Below are positions 9,801 through 23,700 of a DNA stretch of 64,000 nucleotides, piece by piece. The DNA is from Amblyornis subalaris (taxonomy: Eukaryota; Chordata; Aves; Passeriformes; Ptilonorhynchidae). The first letter of the stretch is position 1, and every line of letters begins with the position of its first letter. Below the pieces are notes generated by a model, which had not been told where the DNA came from, searched no databases, and saw nothing but the letters and a program-made list of their open reading frames with translations. The DNA lies in the NCBI GenBank assembly GCA_018881555.1, contig JACAXG010000050.1:3100001-3164000 (forward strand). Reading direction: 5' to 3'. The position numbers and the translations under genes are program-made.

Positions 9801-12800
9801 CTGTGCCTTTATCCCCTTAGTTTTATCTTAATAAACTGTAGGTACTAATCAAGAAACATGCTCCATAAAAGGACAGAGAGTTTATTAGGGGTGTGCCCCA
9901 AACTGTATTTGGAGATGATGGAGTACAGTCTGTTTACACTTTATATTTTTGAGAAGGGGAAAAATAAATTATATAAAGGCTGTAAGTTTGTAATGTAAAA
10001 TGTTGATCCATTGTTGCCCAGAGAAATTGTGGAGGCCCGTTCCTTGAAGTGTTCAAGGCCGAGTTGGATGGGGCCCTGAGCATCCTGGTCTAGTGAAAAC
10101 TGTCCCTGCCTGTGTGTGTGAGGTTGTAGCTGAATGAGTAGCTGAATGATCTTTAAGGCCCCTTCCAACCCAAACCATTCTGTAATTCTGTGATTTTCAC
10201 GTAGCTGATAGTTTGATGTGGATGGTGCTTGCTTGAAGCTTGACAGATACAATATTGCCAGTTAAAGCTCAAAAGCAATGTCAATCTACATTCTAGTAAT
10301 TTGTTCGGGTGAGCAGAGCCTTAATCCTTCCAAAAAAACCCCATCTCTACTTTTGGGGAGGGGGAAGGAGAGAAAAGGAGGTATCTTGTTTGCACTTAGA
10401 CGCTGCTGCTGCTGCTGTTCTCAGTGGTTTCTTGGAGGCCTAAACCAAACAGTATGATACAGTTAATTTAGAAACAGCTATGTTACTCAGCCTGTGGTGT
10501 GTTGGCCTTCCAACATTCTCAGTTCATGCTTCTCTGAGCTTGTTCGTTACAGTTTAGGCCATATATTGGTCAATGTACACTTGTGGTGATAGTTCAAAAA
10601 GATGGGTGCATTTATGGAGTAATAAAGGTTTTCACAATATTGTAATATAATGAGTGAAAATATCAGAAGTAAATTCCGATCATAGCTTTCAAGGGTTGAG
10701 CACTTGATTCGTTGAAAATGTAGGTGATAGTTAAGCACATTAAAATTTGATTTTCAAAGTGTGTTGAAACTTAAAGCAATCTCACTTCCTGGCCTCAACT
10801 CTTGGCACAAAACAGGTATAATTTCTTAATTTAAAGGAACAGATTCTTTTAAGCCTGTGTGAAAAGGTAAGGTCCAGGTGCCATTTGCAATGGAGAGATT
10901 GTAACAACAAAAAATATTTGGGGCTAAGTCTTAGCAGGTTAAGCAAAGTAAAAATTCTTTTGAGGCCGTTCTAAGAAGCACATTTAGATGCAACATTATT
11001 TTTCTGTAACTGAGATGCATCTTTTTTTCTTTTTTTCTCCCAAAAATAGGTAGCAGTTCCGTTATTCAAACAAACAAAAAACAAAAAAACCCCGTACATA
11101 ACCTCCCAGCAAACCCTGAAGAGTTACATTTCTTCGAACCTTTTAATGCAGATACTTCATGTAGTGCTGTTCCCACTGGGTGGTGCCACATTCCCTGTGT
11201 ATAGCCAGTGGCTGCCTAGTGTCTTGCAGCTACTTGCATGTTTCATTAGTATTTAGTATCATCCGTTCTGCTTTTGAAAATAATCCGGGGTTTTACTTAT
11301 GTCCCCCATCCCAGTCTTCTGAAGTAGGTGGTGACTAGAAGTGAACATAAAGCACAATTTGATGTTGATAGCTGATAATTGTCCATCACAGGCATTTTGT
11401 TCCTGCAAGGCTGTTGCTTTCTGGACAGTGCTAGATTCCTTAACACCTTTAAGATGTGAGGATACTTAATGAGTAAAAGTGGATAACTTTGAATTCTAAA
11501 ACCCAATACCTATTTAAGGAATGGAAAGAAACGTCTGGTTACAAAGTGCAATAGCTCCTGTTGTTTTGTTCTTCAAGCCCCTGGAGACATACCTGTAGCC
11601 TGTATTTTGGTGAAATTAAATAGCAGCAAGTTCCTCATTACTTTCTATCTGTTCATCAGCATTAACCAGCTTCTACTGAGCAGACAACTGGAGATCGATA
11701 AAACAATGTAGACTTGCCTATGAAACTGCAAAATTAGAAGAATAAAAATAAATACAGATACTTGCATTCCTCTGGATTTGGCAGGTATGTATCTGTTCCT
11801 ACCCACAGAGATAATCAGAGGCCAGTTCTGATTGCTGTGAGAGCCTAATTAAAGCACTTGTGGTTATAATGACAGATCTACAATAAATGCATTGTTTATG
11901 CCAATCCTTTATTTAGCATTTTTCCCATCCCTTGCTTCCAAGTGATGGTAGCATGCAGTAGGNGTCAACAACTTATTTTCAATGGCAGGAAACACAGAGA
12001 AGTAATAAATAAAGGGCATGATACTTTGGTTAAGGTGTTGCCGTGCTTACTCTTTTGATGTAGCTTGTTTCCTGCCTATTCTTCTGGTATGGTAGAAACT
12101 AGCGATCAGTAACAGACAGTACAGTGCCATAGAGAGTGTCAAAGCAGTTGGGGAGACTGTATTAGATTATACGTTTTGTTGCTTTCAGCCATTATTCTAT
12201 CATCTGGATTTCCTTTAGTCTTATTTGTACCATCTGTCAGAAAAGAAACCCTTTTACATGAGGTTAGTTTCCTTTTAGCTGCTTTTCTCTGACTTCATCA
12301 TTGAACTAGGCATTTGGTTAAAAACTCTTAGTACGGTAGAAGTTCCCACTGATGCCTAAGCAGACCTAGAGAGAGAAATAAAACATGTCTTTGAAAGTTC
12401 CCTTTGAAAATTCTGATTTTCGTAGACCTGATTAAAAAAAAAAAAGGAAGAAAAATGCCTTTTTGATTAGCAGAAAAATGCCTTTTTGAAAGCATGGCTT
12501 TCTGTAAACCATTTAGTTCTAATTCTGGCGTAATTTAAAAATAAAATTCCATAAGAAGAATTCTCTTTAGGATATAAAAATAGACTAAAAATTCTCAAAT
12601 TCAGCCTGGATTTTAATAGAATTAAAAGTTGTTTCCAATGTGTCAACTATATCACAAGAGAAGTTGAAACATTCTGGTTTAAGTCTGGTAGAAAATAAAC
12701 ATGCAGTGTATGATGCAAATGGTTTTCTGCTTTTTGGGTATTTCTTTTGGGCTTGCAAATGCAAGGAGACATTTCTGAAAGTCAAACCAGTCGTGAAGGA

Positions 12801-15800
12801 GTTACTGAACTAGGTGTGGCAAATTAACAATTTTATCTTGTTAAGACTAGGTATTTAAGTAATACAATAAATTCATCTAATATTTACAGAATCTAAAGGA
12901 AAGATGGTTTATTGACAGCAGGAAAAGTAACATTAAAAAATCAAAGTATGCTTTTCTTAGACATACGAGTAAGGTTTCACACATGGCATATGGATTTGGT
13001 GCTATTTGTCAGAGGTGTAAAAACAAGGGGTGGCTGCTCAGGGTTTTGCTGAGACTTGAGAAAGGTGGGACTCCAGAGCCTGTGGCAAACTCAAACTGCC
13101 AAAATACTTGACCTGCTCCAACAAGGGGAATTCAGCCTCCCCTACCTCTGTTTTTTAACAATCAGTAGCAATTCAGCCTTGGCAGGATTGAGACAGATCC
13201 TATTTCAAAACATCAGAGATTGAATTTTGTTCACAGGCAGTGGGGAGACTTTTGTGACAGGATCTGGTGTAAAGGGTAAGTAAATTTGAATATTGTGAGT
13301 GTACTGACGGAAGTTCAGTTAGGGTGATGTGTGATAACACCACCATGCAGTAGCACATTCAGATAACTGAGAATTGTGTCCAAAATGCTACTTGAGGTTT
13401 TCTTCATTGTAAAGCTGGTATGAAAGGTAAGGAAGCTAGCAAAAACTTCATCTTTTAAATGCTTTATTTTGGAGATTTTTTGTATGTTTTCTTAACTTCC
13501 TGTTCTATTACTATTTTTTTTAAAAAAGGCTTTTATTCCTTGACCCCTCCCTGTTTCTCTGCCCCCAGAATGCTTATAATATTAAACTCTTCCAGAGGAA
13601 TTTCTAAGCATGAACTTAGAATACTCATTTGCCTTGTTAAATGACCTTCTTTAATACAGCAAATGAAATTACTTAAAATATTTAGATGTAGTTAAAATTT
13701 TGAATTGACACTTAAAGTGTGCTGGTTCATGCAAAATTTGTGACAAAGATTATAGGAGTTAGTCTTCACTCTGATTTGTGAGTAGGTGATCTGAAAATTG
13801 CCTGGCTGCTTTTGGTCTGAGTTAGTTACTTGCCATTGAAGCTACTGTGTGTATCTAAGGTTATCAAAGTAGCCCTGAGGTTTTTTGAAAAGGTAGCAGT
13901 GAACTGAGAAACACCCTCACCTTACTGGGGTTTGGAGGTTTGGAAGTTGCATGCTGGTGGTTTAGGGTCTGGCTAAGACAGAGATGAGATACACAGCTTT
14001 ATGACTGCTGTTGTGTCCTGGAGTTCCTGCATACCTTCCCTTACGCAGCAGAGAACAGAAAAAGATTAAAACTTTGAGCAAGGTGCGCAACAAGCTGGTA
14101 GCTGAGAGAGCAGTGGCTAAGCTGCAAAAACCTCTGCAGAGACAGTGGGAGAGGCAATCTTATATTTTTCATTTATTCATGTGGGTTTTGTTTGCCACGG
14201 TTAATGGCTATGAGAAATTTCATTGACCTAGATTTTGTTTATTATCTTCTCAGATCAAGCTGGTAATTTCTCCACTGTGACTCTTTTGTGCAATCTGTGT
14301 GGAGTTCTCTTCTGTGTCAAGATGAGTCTGTGCTGTTGGCAGCTGTTGGATTATAGTTCTTTCATCCCAGTAGCATAGCTGTAGTTAAATAGTAACTGCA
14401 GATTTTTCTTTGCATTTTTTGTTCTACATCATTAGATTGAATTTCAGAACATCCTTTTCTAGTCTGTGCTTAACTTCCTTCCAGTCCTAGATCTTTGGAC
14501 ATCTTGTATTACTTACTATATCTTCATCTGGTTTTCACAGAATCACAGAATTGATCAGGTTGGAAGGGTCCACAGTGGGTCATCTGGTCCAACCTCCTTG
14601 CTCAAGGAGGGTCAAAAATAAAAGTTTTCCTTTGTTTTGTTCTGATCTTGTTCTTTTGCTAGTGCCATTTATCAGTTATGTGGAGGTCTTTGTTTTTTTT
14701 CTTTTGTTTAGTTTTGTACAGACACTTATGCTGCTTTGGTCATCCTTCACATGCATTAAACAAGGAGCCATAAACTGCAGTCATGCAGATTTTGGAAGAA
14801 CCCTCTGTGAGGCTTGAGCTGTAAGTGGGGCTACTTGGTTGCTTTGCTCTCCAGCAGTTTCCTGCATCAGTGCGTTCTGCTGAACAACCATCCGCAGTAG
14901 AGAGCAATGAGTGCCTGGCAAAAGCAATGAAAAACTTTATGATTTAATGCCTAGAACCTTGTTTTGATGTTTCTCTTTCAGGTAAGCATTTTTGCTGTGA
15001 GGAATCACAAAGATGGGTTTTAAATAAAAAAAAAAAAGGACCTTACTGAAGAAAAAAAAGTGCTACTCTATAAGTTAAAGTAGGACCTGTATCTTCTAAT
15101 AAACTCTTCCAAAATTCTTTTTTTATTTTATTAGGAAAGCCAACATGATCAATTAACAGGAAGATGAGTACTGTTCAAGTATTTGACTTATCCTTTTTTA
15201 TGGTTGAATTTAAAATGTTTTCAGATGATTGTGTATTTGCTTCCAACAATAAATAATTAAATCTATGTTTTGCCACTTGGAATATGAATAAAAACAAGAT
15301 GAATAAAAATACTGATATAGAATCACGTTCAGCTGTAGAATCATGTATTTGCTGTTGTGTAGAGCCCTTTCTCAAAGGACATTTGTGCTCATTTTCTTTT
15401 TTTCAAAGATCAGCAGGTGAGTGGAAAACATTATTTTATTTTCTTTGCTTTACTGCTGGCACTAGGAACAGAAAAGTGTTGAAATACTATTAAAATTCCC
15501 CAAAATCTTTTAGGCTGCACATTGTTTTCTTAACTATATTAAAAAAAAATCATCCAAATGATGGTTTATTCTCTATTAAAAATACCTGGAAGCCTGTCTG
15601 GTGGTGTGGTGTTATGTGCTGTGAGCAATGTATATTCTGCAACTGGAGTTCTTGTCTTGCAAACAGTGGTGAGGAGACACACAGCTGCTCTGCCTGAGCA
15701 GAGTGTTTAAATGGGAATTGTGATGAAGTCCCACTCTGCAGACTGGTGGAGTCATGGAGGGTTTATTCAAATTATCTTCAAGTCTTTGTACAAGGTCTGG

Positions 15801-17677
15801 GTAAGCTTGGGGAAAATTGTCAGTGTGAAGGGACAGATCTATTTACATATGCACCAAAAGGCTGCTGGTAAAGATGTGATGTGCATTTCGGGTCCTGGAA
15901 GCAAATTACACCCTGGAACTTTTCTGTTTGTGCTGTGCCAGCCACTGATGTAGAGGCCTTCTGACAGATGTGGTTGCCCAGCCCACTCAGGATAGCCTTT
16001 GCAACTTGTAGGTGAGGCCTCTTCAAGCTTCAGGTGCAGAAACCAAACTTCAGCACTAGGCCTTCAGTTTTGGTAATTTACCTTAGGAAATGCTTCGTGT
16101 GTTTGAGAAGCGAGCAATGAAGCTGAGCAAAGTTTCTATGCGAAAGGGCTGCTGTGTCTGACTTATTAGCAAAGTCACTTAGAAAATCCAGAGGTGCGGT
16201 GGCCTTTTGAATAAAGCAGATAATGGGACTTTTGGGGTAGGATCAACTTAAACCTTAAGTGGATGAAGAAGGTGTGTGTNTGAGCAGTTGAGACACAAGC
16301 AGCCATGTCAGGACTGCATACAGGCTGTGTCATGGCACTTCTGTCTGCACTGGCCACTGCCTTTTCTTTCTGGTGCCTGAGCAGAAGGTAAGAAATTAGA
16401 AAGGGCAGCAACACATTTCTGATGCACTGCGAAGTGTCAGATGGTGCTGACCTTGGTCTTGCTGCCTTCATCACACACAGCTTGTTTCCTCCCAAGCTAA
16501 CCAACCACATGAACAGCCCTGGAATAAAAAGCAAGCTGGGAAGTGGTAGCCTTTGATCTGTGGTGCTGTTTGTTGCTGCCTGGAGTTAGTACCCTCTGCC
16601 CAACTCGCTGTCCTGGGCATGGGAAAATCCCCAGGCTCCAGGAATTCGTATTCACAAAGGACTTTACTTGGCCTATTGTGTTGAGGGAGGGGAGAATAAA
16701 TGTCTCACTCAGTGTGCCAAATTTTTATCCTCCCTCTGAAAGCTGTTTTGTTCTTGGCACAAGCTCTTCCAGTGCTTATGAGGAGTCTTGGGTTGGCTCT
16801 TCTGAGCCTGATGGAGTCACATATGTGACAGAGTACCAGAGATGAGATGTAAAGAATCTGCTCCATCAGCAGAGGTAAAGGGGCTAAGATGAGACTAAAG
16901 AATCTTTTTTGTGGATGTACCTCGCACCATGAGGCTGATGCACCTAGTTTCAGGCAGAGGAAACCAATGAGAAAACATGTAAGAAGGTGGGGGTGGAAAA
17001 GGAAGAACTGAGGGTTATCCAGCTAATGATTTCTGCCCATCACCCAGTCTGGGCCCATTTTCCTAGCTNTGCACATTCTGCAAAAATATAACAGAACATC
17101 TAAGTGATGCTAATTGTTTTCTGCTTAAAACACAGCTTATGATCATTTACCTTGAACAAAAGCTGATTTAATTGGCTGACTTATTTTTTTATTAAGTGAC
17201 TCTGGAAGATAAAAGTTGACAGAATTCAATCTTTAGTCTTTATAGCAGGTTTAAATTATTAATGAGTTCTACATTACTCCTCCAAACTTGTCACCCAGCT
17301 CTACTTCTGAAACTGTTCCCCTGCCTGGTTGTTTTATGGTATCCAAAGTATTATGGTACCACAAAATATTTCCTGTGACAAATTGTGCTAGCAGAAGCAT
17401 GATGTGAACTGATACAATTTTTTCTTTTTTTGAAACTTATTTGTTAAATGCATCTTGTGAAGTAAACTGTGGTGAGAAGCAGTTGTATAATCATGTGACT
17501 ATTACCTGGGTGGTGCAACCTGATCTTTTGTGGTAATTGCTGATTATCATAACTGTTTTAAGATGTACAGTGAATTCAGTTTTCTGAACACAGTCCACTT
17601 TGATCATACTGTTCCCTAAATCAGTATTTCTTGAAGATGGTGGCACTCATCCTTCCTGTATGAAATTATATCACACA

Positions 17678-17715
<38 letters not shown>

Positions 17716-20700
17716 GTTCATATACATTCTGTTGCACAGAAGTCTTATTTCAGTAACAAGGTTGTATATAATGTAAGGAGTAGTTAAGAGCTAGGCAATT
17801 CTCATGAAATGTGATGTGAATGCAAGCTGTTAGCGTTTACCTGATTATTAAAGGCAAAACAGAAACATACCTTTTGAGATTCCTGTTTGGCTGTAAGCCA
17901 CAGTGGGAAAGTTGAAGTTGAGTGGTGCAGAAAAATCAACAATGATAAATGATGATTACAGAAGAAAGCGTTTCAAAATGAGATATGACCAAACCTGTTT
18001 GAGGGAACAAATAAACATCTCATGACAGCTTACTCTCGGGCCCATTTCCATGTGTGGTTGTAGGCTGTTTAAAGAAATTAATGATGGTGAAGGTGATAAG
18101 GTTACAAGGCAGGGAGTTTGTGGCTATTTAAGAAGGCAGATCATAGAGAAGGAAGGAAGGCAAAAAAGAGACAAGAATTAAAGCTGCAGTNGGGGAAGGA
18201 GGATGCATCTTAAAACTGACAGATGGCAGAAGTGCATGCACCTCAAGGAGCAGCAGCTGGAAATGGGGCAGTAGAATGCACATGCTGGGTACCTGTGTAC
18301 AAGGAAAAACAGGCCTGGAAGTAGCAAAAAAGCCAGAGATTCAGAGAACATGGTTTAGAACTGCCAGGTGCAGTGAGGGCTGGCAACTCCCTGGGGACTG
18401 AGGGCTGCAGGAACATCCCATGGGACTGGCAGTCAGGAGCAGGAACCTGGGGGCACGAGGGCAGTCCCAGCCCTGAGCATCTCCCTGGGGACAAGTTCAG
18501 GCTGAGATGGGACATGGGCCCATGGGCATATGAGGGTCAGGATCAGACACAGCCTTGTGATGGCAGGACATGGCCATGGTGATGTGCATCGCTACAGACA
18601 GCTGTTGGAGAGTAGAATGGTGAAGGCAAGATGTGGTGTTTCTGGCTGTATTTTGCTGAATACATTGAGTCAGGTCAATGACATAAACATCCATAGGCTT
18701 TGTTACACTGTTGTATTTGTTGATGTATACTGTTGTCTTCTCGTATTGTTTAAAAGTGGTAAGAATATGTAAACAATTAGAAATGTGAGATAAAAATATA
18801 GTGGTAAGATTTGTAGCTTATGAAACTATGTACTGATCTTGCTCACCTTATTTATAATCAAAATAATCAAAAAATATGTGATACATAATGGTTCAGCAAT
18901 GTGTAAAGAGAAAATAGTTTTCTGCCTACTATTTTATTTTTCTTTTTGGTAGATAGTAATATTTCACAATTATGATAAAATGAGCTGCATGTCATTTGGA
19001 AATAAGAGGATGGTTTGAGCTCTCGTATTAAATGTTATTCTTACTCTCTAATCATTGCATTAATACATCTCCCAAACTGCTCTTGCTCTAGCAAATTTCC
19101 CTAACTGTGGTGCTTGAAAACTGGTCATGCATTTACATGCAATGTGAAATTGAAGATATTCCTTCAGGCATAATTTTACTCAGAAATGTTTTAACATCAT
19201 TTTAACATGTATAAGTGTAACAGGCTTAAGCAAACCATAGACTAGGTCACTTCTGATCTGCACGACAATTATGCCTAGATGGCAATTAGTGTTACAATAA
19301 GTATGTAAAAATGGGAGGAGGGGGTAGAACATACATGTGCTGTGTTTTTGGAGGCTAGATAACCTTTTGATTAATGACACGACTCAGTTCAATTCAAGTT
19401 GCTTACTCTGGCATGGTATTAAAAAACAGTTTTCTGACTAAGATCACACTATTGTTGTAAGAGAAGAAGAAGGCATAATGAATACTAGTGCGGAACCATA
19501 AGAAAAGAATCTTACTTTAAACTAGGCTGTTTAAGGTACTTGAGATCACTTCACCATTGCCGATGTGACTGTGACAGTGGGTCACTTTGGGCAACATTTA
19601 CTGTGTGTGAACACTCTCTAAGCGAGACATGCGCACCTGAAGACAGCAAAGTGATTGTTTATCTGTCAGCAAACATAAAAGACAGGGTTTAATGAGCCCC
19701 TAGGCTAGGCATCCGTATGTGTCTGCTCTGCAACAGGAATCTGAAGAGTCTTTGCTAGCCAGGCAGCTGTGAATGAGGTGGAAGAGGGCCACCCTTCTCT
19801 GTTCCTTGAAACAAGACTTCATTGCTGCTAGGTTGCTGTCTGACACCTTCTTTGGGATTTGATGCCTTTTCACATTATGTTTTTCCTCTCNAATCCTTAA
19901 GCTGGTAGCAAATCTTGTGTCACCAGTCCTACCTTTTTGTATGGTTTTACGTTTCTGATCTTGCATAGCTGTCCTCTGAACTTTCTTTGAGGTCTTTCCC
20001 ATATCTTGGCAACTTCTAAAGAAGTCAGCCTGAGTCAAGGTGAGGCTGCTATGGCATGTCAGAGCAAGATCTTGGGCCACAGCAAGATTGACCCCTTCGA
20101 GGGAGGTCACAGAGCAAGAACATTAAACGCTGAGGTCACATATTATCAGATGTCAAATGACAAACTTAAATGAAATTAGTTATTCCTGAAATTTTAAGTG
20201 ATGTAGGAGTCTTTAATATTGTGGGGGGGTTAAAATAAATAAATAAATAAATGAATTTTTTTTTTATAAATTGCAAGTATTTATTTTAATGCTCAACACT
20301 TACTTTGTGGCAGTGCTTCTATTGCCACTATTTCAGGTGTTAATTATGTGTTATGAGAAATGCAGTGTGAAGAGGCAGCAAACCTTAAATGCTGAGTTCA
20401 AATCTCCCAGCAAATTTTTTTGAAGATTATGCAGATATACAGNCTGCAATTGTCCTTTCTTCTGTTCTAGGTAATGGGCCCCATCATGATCGAAGTTGTG
20501 TTTACAACCAGAGCAACATAGTAGATGGAGTTTACTGCCTCCCAATAGCACACTGGATTGAAGTCTCTGGACATACTGATGAGATGAAACATACAACCGA
20601 TTTCTATTTTAATATTGCAGGACATCAAGCCATTCATTACTCCAGGTAAAAGAAATGTGCAGAGCTTGGCTGGTGTCAAATGGTAACACAGAAAATCTCA

Positions 20701-23700
20701 ACTCGCATGTCAGAAAACTGCATTTGAAGTAGTGAACATTTGTATGTATGTAACTGTAAACTTTAACAAATATTCAGCATCTTTTTGCAGTTAAGTGTCA
20801 GTTTAACAGATTCTAACTTCAAGGATACCTGCGCCCTGTACAGGTGTGTTATGTTGCATCACATCTGAAAAAGTTTTGGGGTGATTTATGGATAGTCATT
20901 TTCAAATGCTTGCCTGTAGAGACGTGTAAAATTATATGCATGTTATGTGTTTGGTTTGGGGTTATTTTACTGAAGAACATCTTCTGGGAAACAAAAAGAG
21001 TATATTCCATCAACAGAACTTAAAGGTGACATGTTATCACTCATGTGCAGCAGCAACTGCAATTAGTGACAGCCACTGTTGGTGACTTCTGCTTCTGGGC
21101 ATGTATTTAACAAAATACTAAAACTTAGACAAGTCTTAAAATGTTTATATTTCCATAGTGTTCACTTGAGTCCACTGTCTCACTGATGAAGCATCCTGGG
21201 TTGAATTAGGAGACAGTAAAGGTCAAGGAGGGCACCCATCCTTTAGGGCTGCAGATGAAGCACAGGCTGTATTTGAGCATTGGTGGTTAACAAAGTGACA
21301 CTGAGGAATTTGGGACCCTTTGTAACTTTTCTTCCCCCATCTCCGGTCAATGGATACGGCAGCAAGTTTGTGGATTGATAATAGTTGTGTGAATGCTGGC
21401 AGTCCTGATAAGCCGCATGCAGCTGTTGTTGGTTACAGAGCAGTTAGTTATTCCAGAGGGACATGTATTTTTTTTAAGAAATCAAACCACCTTGTACTTT
21501 CCTTAGGTCTTAGCAATGTTTTGTGATAATTTCTCCAGACCGCTGTTTCAGCTACACCAGCTTCACTGCCTTTTCTCCTCTTTGTGCTCTTTATCTCCAC
21601 CCTCTCCCAGGGTAGGAAGGAGAATTGTCTTTTCCTCNTTAGTCTTGCAGTGTGTGAGAGAAAGATTTCTTTCTCTTGGTGTCTAGCATGGGTTCATAGA
21701 CACTGTCGGGCATATGTAGGTATTTGTGCGACTCGATATCTTTTCCCTGAGACCCTCTCAAGAATATCCTACGCTTGACAGACTATAGTGTTATGTGGAT
21801 CTTAAGCATCTGTTTCCAATATCCTATCAGAGTAAAGATCTTGTTTATTCCAAAGCACAGACTTGTCAATCCCAAATAATCTTTGCTTGGCAGAGAAATT
21901 TTTGAGAAAGAACAGCTGTCAGAAAGTGAATATCTAAGTACCAAAGGCTAACTTATCTTCCTTTCCAGAGGCAGCAGTGATCCATTTAATGCTGCCTTAT
22001 CTGCATGACTATGTGTTTCAAAGATTAGGTAAAAAGCTGCAGATTCTGCTAGAGAATATTTGAAGAAAATTTTCTGAGCTGTGTAGTCTTTTGCAGATGA
22101 GGATCTCCTCCTTCATTCCCTTCTCACACACACATACCTTCATTGAAAGGCACCCTTATACGTACATCTCAGTAATTATCTCATTTCTTTGAGCTATATA
22201 AAGTAAGCATACTCTGTAACAGTCCTGTCACATAATTACTTTTAATACTTTGAAGATATGCAGCCTTAACTGGTTTTTTAATTATTAACAGCTGGGGGCA
22301 GGTTCACCATTCTGCTGGTTATAATAAAGCAGCCCAAAAATACTAGCTGATTTAGAATTTTTTTTTTTGGCAGAGCAGCTGAAGTGAGCTGATGAAAATG
22401 CCTTTATTTTGTAATGGATTCAGAGGAGTACTATGAAGATNAACATCATAAAAAGAGAAAAAACCCCCACCTACATACCCCCCTTCCCCCAAAGCAACAA
22501 AAACCCCAAACTGAAGCAAAAAGCCAGTCCCTCTGCCTGTATAGTTAAAAACTCAGAGTATGATCAGATCGTGGTTGTCNGGCTAAGATGACTTTTTTCC
22601 ATGCTGTAGTGAAGGCAGCAGTACCATGAGCAGCATTATGACCACAAATTCTGAATCCTGTCAGCAGCCGTAGGATCTTTACAGAATGGTGGAGGCTGGA
22701 AAGAAGTGATTTATCAATGAAAATTTTGATGAGTCCCTCCTCTGTGTTGCTCCAGTTAATAGGATTGCCATGTGTGAATTAATGGGATAGGAAGGTTTTT
22801 CTCTGTCAAAGGGGCTTCCCACATGAGCCCTGAGACTGATTTTACTTGTCCTCTGTCGAATCACAACAATTAGAAACTGTTGCTCTGAGCTTTGTTGCCA
22901 TCTTGCTCCTTCATAAAACACAAGCTTCTACTTTAAATGGGCTGCAGCAGGATCAGAAGAGCCTGCTTCTGGCTGGGGCCAAAAATAATTTTGCGTTATG
23001 CTGAGGCTGATGACAGTGCTCTGAGAGATCATATTTTTCTTATAGATGTATCGCTCATAAGTCAGCAAACTTACGTTTAAACTTATATTTAGAGAGCTCT
23101 GTGTTGGTCATTCAGGTAGGAGAGTATATAATGTGGTTTTTAAGCAGCAGGATTTGAACTAATTTATGAGTGCAAAATGGTGCTTTCCCACAGATACAGT
23201 CATGACTGATACCTCTGTGGCATTAGTATTCACTTGGTTTGGACATGTAATGACCCCTATAACCAAAATCTGATTCAGGGAAAAAAAAACCCAATCAGTT
23301 TCTCTTTTGTGTTAGATATTACTGCAACAAGATGCCTTCAAATTGCAGGAGAGTTCACTTAGGACTCAGTAATTTTCCCAGTAAATTAGAGTTATTGTAA
23401 TCTTGTCTGGGAGAAGATTACTTCAGAAAAATTGTAAATCTGGGCCATGTTATCTCTGTTTCTGTTCCATCTGTGAAAGGTGGAAGTTCCTAATTTGTAG
23501 ATGTAGTATACCTTATTATTTATATAAAAACACCTACATTTCTCAGAAGAAAGGTATTGCATAAGAGCAAGAGAGGGACTGACACCTGAAATTACAAAAT
23601 CCTTAAATAATATGTTGAAGACAATGATGCTCGATGGCAGAAGTAGGTGCTATGGAAATGAACGTCTCTGATAGGAAAGCCATCTAGTTAGTTTCCTATT

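Larger units (their letters stand above)
6837..20470 (+). other. EPM2A: EPM2A intron 1
   Basis: This 13.6 kb intron starts GTAACG and ends TTCTGTTCTAG after a pyrimidine-rich run. It contains a forward CR1 3' fragment near 10.0-10.2 kb, a short reverse CR1 fragment near 14.5 kb, a TA dinucleotide tract near 17.7 kb and an AAAT tract near 20.24 kb. The remainder is AT-rich unique sequence in which no further exon of EPM2A or of another gene could be recognised. Confidence 0.85.

Noticed and set aside
10391..10417. CTG trinucleotide run in GCTGCTGCTGCTG
   Set aside because: Only about five units, too short to be notable as an expandable repeat.
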